Made by a program: the position numbers and the translations under genes
DNA from: an uncultured Lysobacteraceae bacterium
Lineage (GTDB): Bacteria; Pseudomonadota; Gammaproteobacteria; Xanthomonadales; Xanthomonadaceae
Reading direction: 5' to 3'
NCBI GenBank assembly: GCA_936911875.1
Contig: CAKZGB010000014.1
Coordinates: 1-64,000 of the forward strand
Length of the DNA stretch: 64,000 nucleotides
Part shown: piece by piece, positions 7,755 through 15,338 of the stretch
Position numbering within the stretch: position 1 is the first letter of the stretch
Layout of the letters: each line of letters opens with the position of its first letter
The notes under the pieces: model-generated
The model's database searches: none
The model's input: only the letters and a program-made list of their open reading frames with translations
What the model was told of the DNA's origin: nothing

Positions 7755-8863
7755 CGTCGCGTCATCCGATCGCGGCCATGTTCGCGAAACGCCTGATGAT
7801 GCGCGTTCACACCGAGCTGACTTGCTAAGGGCAAGTCCGTCAGTACTTCCTGCAGCGCATCGGCTAACGCATGCGGATCGGATTCGGCAACCAGCAGACC
7901 GGTCACGCCGTTGGTGATCACTTCACGCACGCCGGGCACATAACTGGCCACCACCGCATTGCCGGCAGCCATGCCTTCGAGCAGAGCTAAGGGCATGCCT
8001 TCCCAATGGGTTGAAAGCACGCTGATCTGATTGGACTTGAGCAAGCCCGGAATGTCGCGATGCACGCCGTGGAAAATCACTTGCGACTCCAGACCGCACT
8101 CGCGCACCAGGCGCTCAATCGGTCGACGATGGCGCTCACCACCGCCACCGGCTAAATGCACAGTCGGCGTCAGGCCACGTTGCTTGAGCAAAAACAAAGC
8201 CTGAATCAGGGTGACGTGATCTTTCTGCCGCGAAAACCGCGAGACCATGACGATGCCAGGCTCCCGCTCGTAAAACGGAATCTCCAACGCACGGCGGAAC
8301 GGTTTGAGATCAATGCCGTTGGGGATCGCCACTGTACGATCAATCGGCATGCCCATTTGCACCAGCGCATCACGGACGCCCTGCGACACGCCGACAAACG
8401 CATCGGTGACCGGTGCCAAGGCATGCGTCTGTGCCAAGCGCCGCGGCGTGTATCGCTCGCGCGTGTTGTGCTCCACATGCACGATGTGCGGAACGCCCGC
8501 CTCGACCGCGGCCATGCGCCCCCAGATGTGTTCGCTGAAACCATGGGCCACCAGCACATCGGGTTGGAACTCACGACAAATCGCGACCAACTGACTGATC
8601 ACGCCGCGATGCGTCCACGCCTGCACCGTGCGCAGGGGCACACCTTGCGCCTGCAGTTCTTCGATGCGGCCGGCCGGAGTCCGACGCTTGCGGTTCAGAA
8701 CGAGCAAGGGTTCGATGCCGGCTTCGGCATCATCCAGCGCAGCACGAACCAGTTGCACCGCCACTTGCGTCGCGCCACCACTGAAACCGCCGGTCACAAA
8801 ATGCAGAACCCGCATTCCGCGTTGACCGTTCACCGCGCCGTCCGCAACCACCTGCTCCCTCAT
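7673..8863 (-). CDS. Glycosyltransferase family 4
   Basis: 396 residues with a GT-B fold. The N-terminal Rossmann half opens with VLHFVTGGFSGGATQ, the usual Gly-rich acceptor loop. The C-terminal half has VSRFSRQKDH and the E-x7-E nucleotide-sugar motif in EGMPLALLEGMAAGNAVVAS. It probably adds a sugar to a cytosolic lipid-linked glycan. The start ATG 8863 overlaps the stop of the upstream GT-C gene (ATGA); a later in-frame ATG at 8815 (MRVLHFV) is the alternative. The C-terminal coding end runs 82 bp into the convergent YdbT-like gene. Donor and acceptor cannot be deduced. Confidence 0.88.
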   Translation of the reverse strand: MREQVVADGAVNGQRGMRVLHFVTGGFSGGATQVAVQLVRAALDDAEAGIEPLLVLNRKRRTPAGRIEELQAQGVPLRTVQAWTHRGVISQLVAICREFQPDVLVAHGFSEHIWGRMAAVEAGVPHIVHVEHNTRERYTPRRLAQTHALAPVTDAFVGVSQGVRDALVQMGMPIDRTVAIPNGIDLKPFRRALEIPFYEREPGIVMVSRFSRQKDHVTLIQALFLLKQRGLTPTVHLAGGGGERHRRPIERLVRECGLESQVIFHGVHRDIPGLLKSNQISVLSTHWEGMPLALLEGMAAGNAVVASYVPGVREVITNGVTGLLVAESDPHALADALQEVLTDLPLASQLGVNAHHQAFREHGRDRMTRRYADLLTDLFNAPSRVSRNVQARSYGR

Positions 8864-10581
8864 TCAAATGCATCCTCAAAACCTTTGGTGCGATCGAGTT
8901 CGACATCGCGCATTTCCTGCGCGCTCGCCGCACACGCATGCGTTGCGGGCACCAGATACCAGTAACGGCGGTTGTACACGCCCATGAAATCCGCTTGCGC
9001 GCCTTGCATGCACTTCGGCAAGGCTTTGCGTTCGCTCAATAACCACCGCTTCGAAGGCTGTTCGTGCGCCCACGCGGCCGCGTCCTGCCATTGCGCCAGC
9101 GGCGGTCGCAGAAAACCGAACGTGCGACTGCGGTTCTGCGTCATCAGCAAGTTCTGTTCTTTCCATGCCACCAGACCCAATTCGGCATCGGCGGGAATGC
9201 GTGCAGCCACATCGCGCATCAGACCGCGCGCCGAGCTGTCGTCATTGAGCAGGGGATAGGCAAACAGACTCAGACCGATCCATAGTGCCGACAGGGTTGC
9301 CGGCAAGGGCGCGAATACGTGCAGTCGGCGCAGCAATAAACCGGCGCCCAGCGCGGCCGCACCGCAAGCGAGCAGCACGTAACCCATCGGCACGGCATTG
9401 CCGGCCAGCGTTTTGGGCGGCGACATCCAGCCGAACGCGAGCGCCGCGCCACCGAGCACCAGGAATGCAATCAGCACCGCATTAAAACCGGAAACCAGAC
9501 GCGGTAAGCCATTCCCGGCGGCCATGCGCTGCACGAACGGCGCCACCACCAGACAGAACATCGGCAGCGCGGGCAAGACATACACTTCGCGCTTGCCCTT
9601 GCTCAGGCTAAAGAAGATCACCACCAGCACGACCCACAGCAGCGGCAGCAGAATGCGCGCGTCGCGCTGTTGCCAAGCCGCACGCCAGTCGCGCCATACA
9701 AACGGCAAGGCCAAAGTTACCGGCAGCCATTGCAGCAGCACCACTTCAATGAAGTAGTACCAGGGCTGCTGATGCAACCACGGATTCGTGTAACGGCCCG
9801 CGGTCTGCTTGAACAGAATGTTGTCGGCATACGCACGGAACATCGGATCGCTGCCGCCGTAAGCCACCATCGCCATCGGCATCAGCCACAATGCAATCGG
9901 CACCAGCAATGCCACGGGACCGAGTAGCCATCGCACAGGAGAACGGGTCGAAGGCGCCATGGACTGCCAACGCGCACGCGTCGCCCACACCGCAACGGGC
10001 AACACTAACAGCGGCAGAAAGCCGACGCCCTTGGTAATGATGCCAACGCCGCACGCCGCCCATGCCACGCACCACAACGTGAGCGAAGGCCGTTCGAGAT
10101 AGTGACGCAAAAAGGCCCAGATACCGACCGTCACCCACAGCGTGATCAGCGGATCGATCTGCGCACGTTTGAACTGAAAGGTGAACATGACCGTAAACAG
10201 CAGCAGCCACGATGCATTCGGACCGACATGCCATCCGCCATTAGAGGTCTCAGGCCACAGGCGTCGACCCAAGTCACGCACCAAGCCTAAGACAACAAGA
10301 CCCGAAATCAGCGAAGGCAACAGAAACGCGATGCGCACCGAACCCGTTAGCGCATACAGCAGCGCCTGGATCCACATGAATACCGGTGGCTTGTCGGGAT
10401 AAAGTTCGTCACCGCGCATCGGGAACAACCAGTTGCCCGACTCTACCATGTGCTTGGCCACGAGCATGAAACGCGGCTCATCGGCCGGCCAGGGATCGCG
10501 CAGGCCGAGTCCGACAAACAGAATCACGGTCGCGCACAACCAGAACAGCGTGCGCTCCGAAAAACGGCGATCAGTACTCAT
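8860..10581 (-). CDS. ArnT-like GT-C glycosyltransferase, family 39/83
   Basis: 573 residues with about 12 hydrophobic segments. The first periplasmic loop has the GT-C signature region DPWPADEPRFMLVAKHMVES and YPDKPP, as in ArnT and related dolichyl/undecaprenyl-phosphate sugar transferases. The soluble C-terminal part (about 450-573) lies in the periplasm. Such enzymes move a sugar from a polyprenyl phosphate carrier to lipid A or protein. The start ATG 10581 overlaps the rsmB stop (ATGA), and its own stop overlaps the GT4 start, so rsmB, this gene and the GT4 gene are translationally chained. Arabinose transfer to lipid A is not proven; no other arn genes are visible. Confidence 0.82.
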   Translation of the reverse strand: MSTDRRFSERTLFWLCATVILFVGLGLRDPWPADEPRFMLVAKHMVESGNWLFPMRGDELYPDKPPVFMWIQALLYALTGSVRIAFLLPSLISGLVVLGLVRDLGRRLWPETSNGGWHVGPNASWLLLFTVMFTFQFKRAQIDPLITLWVTVGIWAFLRHYLERPSLTLWCVAWAACGVGIITKGVGFLPLLVLPVAVWATRARWQSMAPSTRSPVRWLLGPVALLVPIALWLMPMAMVAYGGSDPMFRAYADNILFKQTAGRYTNPWLHQQPWYYFIEVVLLQWLPVTLALPFVWRDWRAAWQQRDARILLPLLWVVLVVIFFSLSKGKREVYVLPALPMFCLVVAPFVQRMAAGNGLPRLVSGFNAVLIAFLVLGGAALAFGWMSPPKTLAGNAVPMGYVLLACGAAALGAGLLLRRLHVFAPLPATLSALWIGLSLFAYPLLNDDSSARGLMRDVAARIPADAELGLVAWKEQNLLMTQNRSRTFGFLRPPLAQWQDAAAWAHEQPSKRWLLSERKALPKCMQGAQADFMGVYNRRYWYLVPATHACAASAQEMRDVELDRTKGFEDAFE

Positions 10582-11903
10582 GCAGCATCTCCGGGCCCGC
10601 CTTTGAGCAAACGGGCATAAAAAAATCCGTCCGCATCGAGATCGCCTGGCAGACGCTGGTGACCGCAATAACGGCCGTCAATCACGATGGCCATGCCGTA
10701 AATCGTCGGATCACTTGGCGTTTCGCAGACTGCATTGGCATGTCGGCTCACAAACGCCGCAATTTGCTCGGCATTTTCAATCGGCAGGATCGAGCAAGTG
10801 GCGTAGACCAGCACACCACCGGGCTGCAGCAGATTCCACGCATGATTCAGCAGGTCGCGCTGCGTGGCGACCAGCGTCGTCAGATCTTCGGGTCGACGAT
10901 GCAAAAGAATATCGGGCTGACGGCGCACCACACCGGTACCGGAACACGGCGCATCCACCAGAATCCGGTCGAAGTGCTTGCCGTCTCCAAACTTGCGCGC
11001 ATCCTCATGCAGCACTTCAACGTTGGGCAAGTCACCCACGGTGCGCTGCAATGTATCGCGGATCTGCTGAGCGCGGCGAGCATTGCTATCAATTGCAACC
11101 AGTCGTTCCGGCGAGCAACGTTCCAGAATGGAAGCCGTCTTGCCGCCGGGCGCTGCACACGCATCGAATACGGTCATGTGCTCTTCGACCTCGAGCAACG
11201 GGGTGACCAGTTGTGCAGACAGATCCTGGACAGAGACGTCGCCTTCGGCAAATCCCGGCAGTTGCTGCATGGACACCGACTCCTCCAGCTGCACTGCATA
11301 GGGATCCGCGGCCACGGCATGGGCATGCAAACCGGCATCGGCCAGGCGTTGCAGATAGGCATCACGCGAACCGCGACGTGCATTCACCCGCAGGAACATC
11401 GGGGCCTGCTGCGCACTGTGCGCAAACACATCGGAGGCCTGATCGGGATACGCATCCATGACCGCATTGCGCAGGAAGTCTGGCCATTCCCACATCGCGT
11501 CCTGTTCGGGCAGGCCTTCGCGCTGCAGGCGACGCAAAATGGCATTGACCATGCCTGACTGACGCGTGCGACGCATGGCATGTGCGGCATCCACAGTAGT
11601 TGCCAATGCAGCGTGCGCCGGCAACTGCAGATCCAGCAGCTGCGCCATACCCACATACAGCAAGGCACGCAAATCGGTATCGCGGCGACCTAAAGGTCGC
11701 GGCATCATCGAATCCAGGCCCAAGGCATAGCGACGCGAATTGCGCACCACGGCCATCAGCATCGCCTCGGCCAAGGCACGATCGCGACCGTCAGACAGTT
11801 GCGGCAGCGATTCGTGGAGCACGGCTTTCAGGGAGCGGCCATCGAACAGAATGGCCTGCACCATGCGCGCCGCCAGCATTCGCGTTTCGACGCCGTTGCT
11901 CAT
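10578..11903 (-). CDS. rsmB: 16S rRNA (cytosine-967 C5) methyltransferase
   Basis: 441 residues. An N-terminal NusB-like RNA-binding domain covers about 1-140. The SAM-dependent methyltransferase domain follows, with motif I DACAAPGGKT, the motif IV catalytic Cys in DAPCSGTG and the motif VI nucleophile in YATCSILPIEN. It methylates C967 of 16S rRNA. It starts 5 nt after the fmt stop in the same direction, as is common in gammaproteobacteria, and overlaps the downstream GT-C gene by 4 nt. Confidence 0.97.
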   Translation of the reverse strand: MSNGVETRMLAARMVQAILFDGRSLKAVLHESLPQLSDGRDRALAEAMLMAVVRNSRRYALGLDSMMPRPLGRRDTDLRALLYVGMAQLLDLQLPAHAALATTVDAAHAMRRTRQSGMVNAILRRLQREGLPEQDAMWEWPDFLRNAVMDAYPDQASDVFAHSAQQAPMFLRVNARRGSRDAYLQRLADAGLHAHAVAADPYAVQLEESVSMQQLPGFAEGDVSVQDLSAQLVTPLLEVEEHMTVFDACAAPGGKTASILERCSPERLVAIDSNARRAQQIRDTLQRTVGDLPNVEVLHEDARKFGDGKHFDRILVDAPCSGTGVVRRQPDILLHRRPEDLTTLVATQRDLLNHAWNLLQPGGVLVYATCSILPIENAEQIAAFVSRHANAVCETPSDPTIYGMAIVIDGRYCGHQRLPGDLDADGFFYARLLKGGPGDAA

Positions 11904-11908
11904 AGCGG

Positions 11909-12823
11909 CTACTGCACCGTGCGACGGGCGTTGACGTAATCGGGCGCCGAAATCGGCTTGCCGCCATCACGTTGCATGCGGGTAATGCGCAAGGCTTCGC
12001 GACCGCATCGCACATCAATGCCGCCGCGCGTAATCGCCAAGGTTTCGCCCGGATGTTCCGGGCCGTCGTAGGCGATCGCAATCGCTTCGTGGATGCGCAG
12101 ACGCTCACCGTTGATGGTGGTCTCGGCCACAGGCCACGGATTGAACGCGCGCACCAGGTTGGCAATTTCAGTTGCCGGACGGCCCCAGTCGATGATGGCT
12201 TCCTGCTTTTCAAGCTTGTGCGCGTAGGTGACACCGTCAGTCGATTGCGGCGTCGGCGGCATGCGAATACCGGCACGCAGCAGCGCCAGGCCATCGTGCA
12301 CGACTTGACCACCCCACTCGGCGAGCTTGTCGTGCAACATGCCACCGGTTTCATCGGGGTGAATCACAACGGGCACCGACATCAGCACCGGACCCGTGTC
12401 CAGGCCCTTTTCCATCTGCATCAGACACACGCCCGTCTGCGTATCGCCCGCCTGAATCGCACGTTGAATCGGCGCGGCACCACGCCAGCGCGGCAGCATC
12501 GAGGCGTGCACATTCCAGCAGCCGTCAGGGAACATCTGCAACACGGACGAAGGTAGGATCAGCCCGTACGCCACCACAATCATCAGATCGGCCTGATGCG
12601 CGCGCAGTTGCTCGCGCGTTTCCTTGTCACGGAAATTCAGCGGCTGATAGACAGGAATGCCGCGCTTGAGCGCTTCGGCTTTCACCGGCGACGGCACAAT
12701 ACCGCGACCGCGACCCGCGGGGCGATCGGGCTGGGTGTACACGGCCACCACTTCGCCCTGACCGCAAGCGGCCTTCAGAGCAGGTACGGCAAATTCCGGC
12801 GTTCCGGCAAACACGATGCGCAT
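11909..12823 (-). CDS. fmt: Methionyl-tRNA formyltransferase
   Basis: 304 residues. It formylates initiator Met-tRNA using 10-formyl-THF. The N-terminal domain begins IVFAGTPEFAVPALKA. The catalytic/folate site HASMLPRWRGAAPIQRAI is complete, and DTGPV supplies the catalytic Asp. The C-terminal OB-like tRNA-binding domain spans about 205-304. It lies 47 nt after def and 5 nt before rsmB, the classic def-fmt-rsmB order. Confidence 0.98.
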   Translation of the reverse strand: MRIVFAGTPEFAVPALKAACGQGEVVAVYTQPDRPAGRGRGIVPSPVKAEALKRGIPVYQPLNFRDKETREQLRAHQADLMIVVAYGLILPSSVLQMFPDGCWNVHASMLPRWRGAAPIQRAIQAGDTQTGVCLMQMEKGLDTGPVLMSVPVVIHPDETGGMLHDKLAEWGGQVVHDGLALLRAGIRMPPTPQSTDGVTYAHKLEKQEAIIDWGRPATEIANLVRAFNPWPVAETTINGERLRIHEAIAIAYDGPEHPGETLAITRGGIDVRCGREALRITRMQRDGGKPISAPDYVNARRTVQ

Positions 12824-12870
12824 GAAGCAAACAATCCTTTACTGAAATCGGTGACAGCCAGCAGCGGCCG

Positions 12871-13380
12871 TTACTTGAACTTAGCAGCCTTGGCCAGCTT
12901 CTTGCGAACCATCTCGCGCTTGAGCGGCGACAAGTAATCGACAAACAGTTTGCCGTCGAGATGATCCATCTCGTGCTGAATGCACACCGCCAACACGCCA
13001 TCGGCATCCATTTCGAAGGCATCGCCATTGCGGTCCAGCGCACGCACCTTGATCGAATTGGCGCGCGTCACGTCGGCAAAAATGTTCGGCACCGACAGAC
13101 AGCCTTCCTGATAGATCTGCTCGCCGTCACGCTCCATGATCTCAGGATTGACGAACACCAGCGGCTCGTCGTGCGCTTCGCTGACGTCAATCACCATGAA
13201 ACGCTGATGGACGTCGACCTGGCTCGCGGCCAGACCGATGCCGGGCGCATCGTACATGGTCTCGAACATGTCATCGAGCAACTGCTGGAAGGCCGGCTCG
13301 CGGACCTGTTCAGGGGTCATCGGCGTGGCGACAGTGCGCAAGCGCGGGTCGGGGAATTCAAGAATCGGGAGCAAGGCCAT
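12871..13380 (-). CDS. def: Peptide deformylase
   Basis: 169 residues, matching the family. The metal and active-site motifs are GIGLAA (47-52), EGCLSVP with Cys94 as ligand, and HEMDH (136-140) with both His ligands and the catalytic Glu. It removes the N-formyl group from nascent proteins. ATG 13380 gives the expected MALLPILEFPDPRLR start; the open frame upstream has no family support. A TACAAT hexamer on the minus strand about 30 nt upstream may be its -10. It is divergent from dprA. Confidence 0.98.
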   Translation of the reverse strand: MALLPILEFPDPRLRTVATPMTPEQVREPAFQQLLDDMFETMYDAPGIGLAASQVDVHQRFMVIDVSEAHDEPLVFVNPEIMERDGEQIYQEGCLSVPNIFADVTRANSIKVRALDRNGDAFEMDADGVLAVCIQHEMDHLDGKLFVDYLSPLKREMVRKKLAKAAKFK

Positions 13381-13533
13381 AACGCAGCAAGGTTCTACAC
13401 GGAATAGGCGAATATTGTAACGCCCGTCCACTCGCAGCGCCCGTTCGTCGGCGCGAGCATGGACTTACCCGCGCGACCGTATGGCTAGCGTGCATGGTGG
13501 TCCCTTTCATTAGCGACCGATTGCGAGCCCACC

Positions 13534-14703
13534 GTGCCGACACCCGAACATGCAGAGACCGTGCTGCGCATCCTCCGACTGCGCGGCGCCTATACCTATC
13601 GGCAAGCCCATTTAATGGACACCACCCAGCCCCCGGACTTGGCGCGGCTGCTGGAGCACGCACCCGGCAAATTCACGGATCCGCACGGCGCCCTGACCCC
13701 ATCCGCCGAGTTCAACGACTCGCTGGAGACCACCCTGCGCTGGCTCGAGCACCCCAACCACCACCTCATCACCTGCAGCGATCCGCGCTACCCGCCCCTG
13801 CTCAAGCGTGCCAATGGCCCGCTGGGCCTGTTCGTCGATGGCGAACCGATCCTGCTCCAGCAGCCCTCCCTGGCGGTAATCGGCTCGCGCAACCCCTCCG
13901 TCGATGGCATCGCCAACACCCGCGATTTCGTGCGCGCCCTGACCACAACCGGTCTAGGCATTGTCTCGGGCCTGGCCGCCGGCATCGACTCGGTGGCCCA
14001 CCGTGAGGCCCTGGAGTGCGAGGCCACCACCATCGCAGTGGTCGGAACAGGCCCGGACGTGGCCTATCCCCTGGCCCACAAGGCCCTGCAGGAGCAGATC
14101 GCCGCCGAAGGCGCCGTCGTCACCGAACAGTGGCCCGGCTCTCCGCCCCGCCGCGAGCATTTCCCGGCCCGCAACCGCATCATTGCGGGCTTGAGCCTAG
14201 CCACCCTGGTCATGGAATCGGCGGTGGGCTCCGGCACGGTCATCACCGCCGAGGCCGCGGCCAATCTGGGGCGCGACGTGTTTACGGTGCCGGGCAACAT
14301 CCACAATCCCCTATACTGGGGCAATCACGTGTTGCTGCGGGGCGGCGCGATTCTGGTCCAGTCGGCCGAGGAACTGCTGCCCGACCTGAACTTTATTGTG
14401 CAAGGAGCCCTAAACGACCTGTATGCCACCCACGCAGAGCTGTTAAAAGGGCTGGAACCGGAGCCGTACCGGTTTCCACTTGAAAAACCGCTCGTCGGCC
14501 CCGACTACTACAGCTTGTGGGGCGCATTGGGCGAAACCCCAAGGGATATGGGTACACTGTCGGCTATGACGGGATTGACCACAGCGAAACTGTCTGTCAT
14601 GTTGATGGAGCTGGTGACGCTGGGACAGGTCATTCGCAACAACGGTCGTTATCGGTTGTCACTCCACCCCACCGCCCCCCAGCGTGCCCGGAGAGGAACA
14701 TGA
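13534..14703 (+). CDS. dprA: DNA-processing protein DprA/Smf
   Basis: 389 residues. It loads RecA on incoming single-stranded DNA during natural transformation. The Rossmann-like core has VIGSRNPS, GLGIVSGLAAGIDSVAHREAL and the RNRIIAGLS / ESAVGSGTVITAEAA segments typical of DprA. A winged-helix domain (about 315-380) follows at the C-terminus. GTG 13534 gives a full N-terminal extension; ATG 13615 is a possible later start. Its stop overlaps the smg start (ATGA). Together with the pilus operon at 46 kb it makes natural competence plausible. Confidence 0.95.
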   Translation: MPTPEHAETVLRILRLRGAYTYRQAHLMDTTQPPDLARLLEHAPGKFTDPHGALTPSAEFNDSLETTLRWLEHPNHHLITCSDPRYPPLLKRANGPLGLFVDGEPILLQQPSLAVIGSRNPSVDGIANTRDFVRALTTTGLGIVSGLAAGIDSVAHREALECEATTIAVVGTGPDVAYPLAHKALQEQIAAEGAVVTEQWPGSPPRREHFPARNRIIAGLSLATLVMESAVGSGTVITAEAAANLGRDVFTVPGNIHNPLYWGNHVLLRGGAILVQSAEELLPDLNFIVQGALNDLYATHAELLKGLEPEPYRFPLEKPLVGPDYYSLWGALGETPRDMGTLSAMTGLTTAKLSVMLMELVTLGQVIRNNGRYRLSLHPTAPQRARRGT

Positions 14704-15194
14704 AGGAAAGCATTTTAGACGTACTGTTGTATCTGTTCGAGCACTACCTGAGCTCGGATTCCGACCCGGTCCGCGATCGCAATCAGCTGATTGCCGGCCC
14801 TCTGGTCGAAGATCTCGGTCGCGCCGGCTTTTCTCCGCAAGAGATCAAAAAAGCCTTTGACTGGCTCGATGGCCTGGATCGCCAGCGCCCCGCCGATGCC
14901 GTTGTCGAGCCGGTTGTGGCCGGCCCCACCCGTGTGTACCATGGCCCCGAACTGGAAAAGTTCGATATCGAATGCCTGAATTTCCTGATGCGGCTCGAAC
15001 GCACGGGTGTGCTGAACGCCGCCCAGCGTGAGGTCGTCGTGGACCGTGCCATGGCCCTGGATCAGGATCCGCTGGAACTTGACGACCTGAAATGGGTCGT
15101 ACTGATGGTGCTGTTCAACCAGCCCGGTAGTGAAGCGGCCTACGCCTGGATGGAAACTCAGATGTTCGCGGAGGATCCGGAATGGCTACACTAG
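14700..15194 (+). CDS. smg: Smg family protein (DUF494)
   Basis: 164 residues. It starts at ATG 14700 with GGAGAGGAAC just upstream, inside the dprA stop. The MKESILDVLLYLFEHY opening and the EKFDIECLNFLMRLERTGVL middle are family hallmarks. Smg is conserved beside dprA and topA in beta- and gammaproteobacteria, but its biochemical role is unknown. The translational overlap with dprA suggests co-production. Confidence 0.92.
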   Translation: MKESILDVLLYLFEHYLSSDSDPVRDRNQLIAGPLVEDLGRAGFSPQEIKKAFDWLDGLDRQRPADAVVEPVVAGPTRVYHGPELEKFDIECLNFLMRLERTGVLNAAQREVVVDRAMALDQDPLELDDLKWVVLMVLFNQPGSEAAYAWMETQMFAEDPEWLH

Positions 15195-15338
15195 GCTGAA
15201 TAAACGGGCCCACCCCCTTGACAGGGGCGGCGGGTCTCCTTCAACAATAAATATATAAGAGTGACGCCCACCCCCTATGGTGGGCGTTGGTATCTGGACG
15301 GATCGGGCAACGTGCCGGTCCGCCGATCCGAGGAATCG
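15195..15338 (+). promoter_or_regulatory. topA promoter and leader with hairpin
   Basis: A perfect -35 TTGACA lies at 15218-15223, but the best -10 candidate, AACAAT at 15243-15248, is 19 bp away. An AT-rich run follows (15243-15259). A perfect 9-bp stem, ACGCCCACC-N6-GGTGGGCGT (15264-15287), then lies in the presumed leader and is not followed by a T-tract. It may be an RNA regulatory or stabilising hairpin, or the remnant of an smg terminator. Confidence 0.4.

Noticed and set aside
14550..14566. TACACT followed by an ATG inside dprA, resembling the leaderless start pattern
   Set aside because: The spacing is N7, it lies within a conserved coding region, and the ATG opens no gene.
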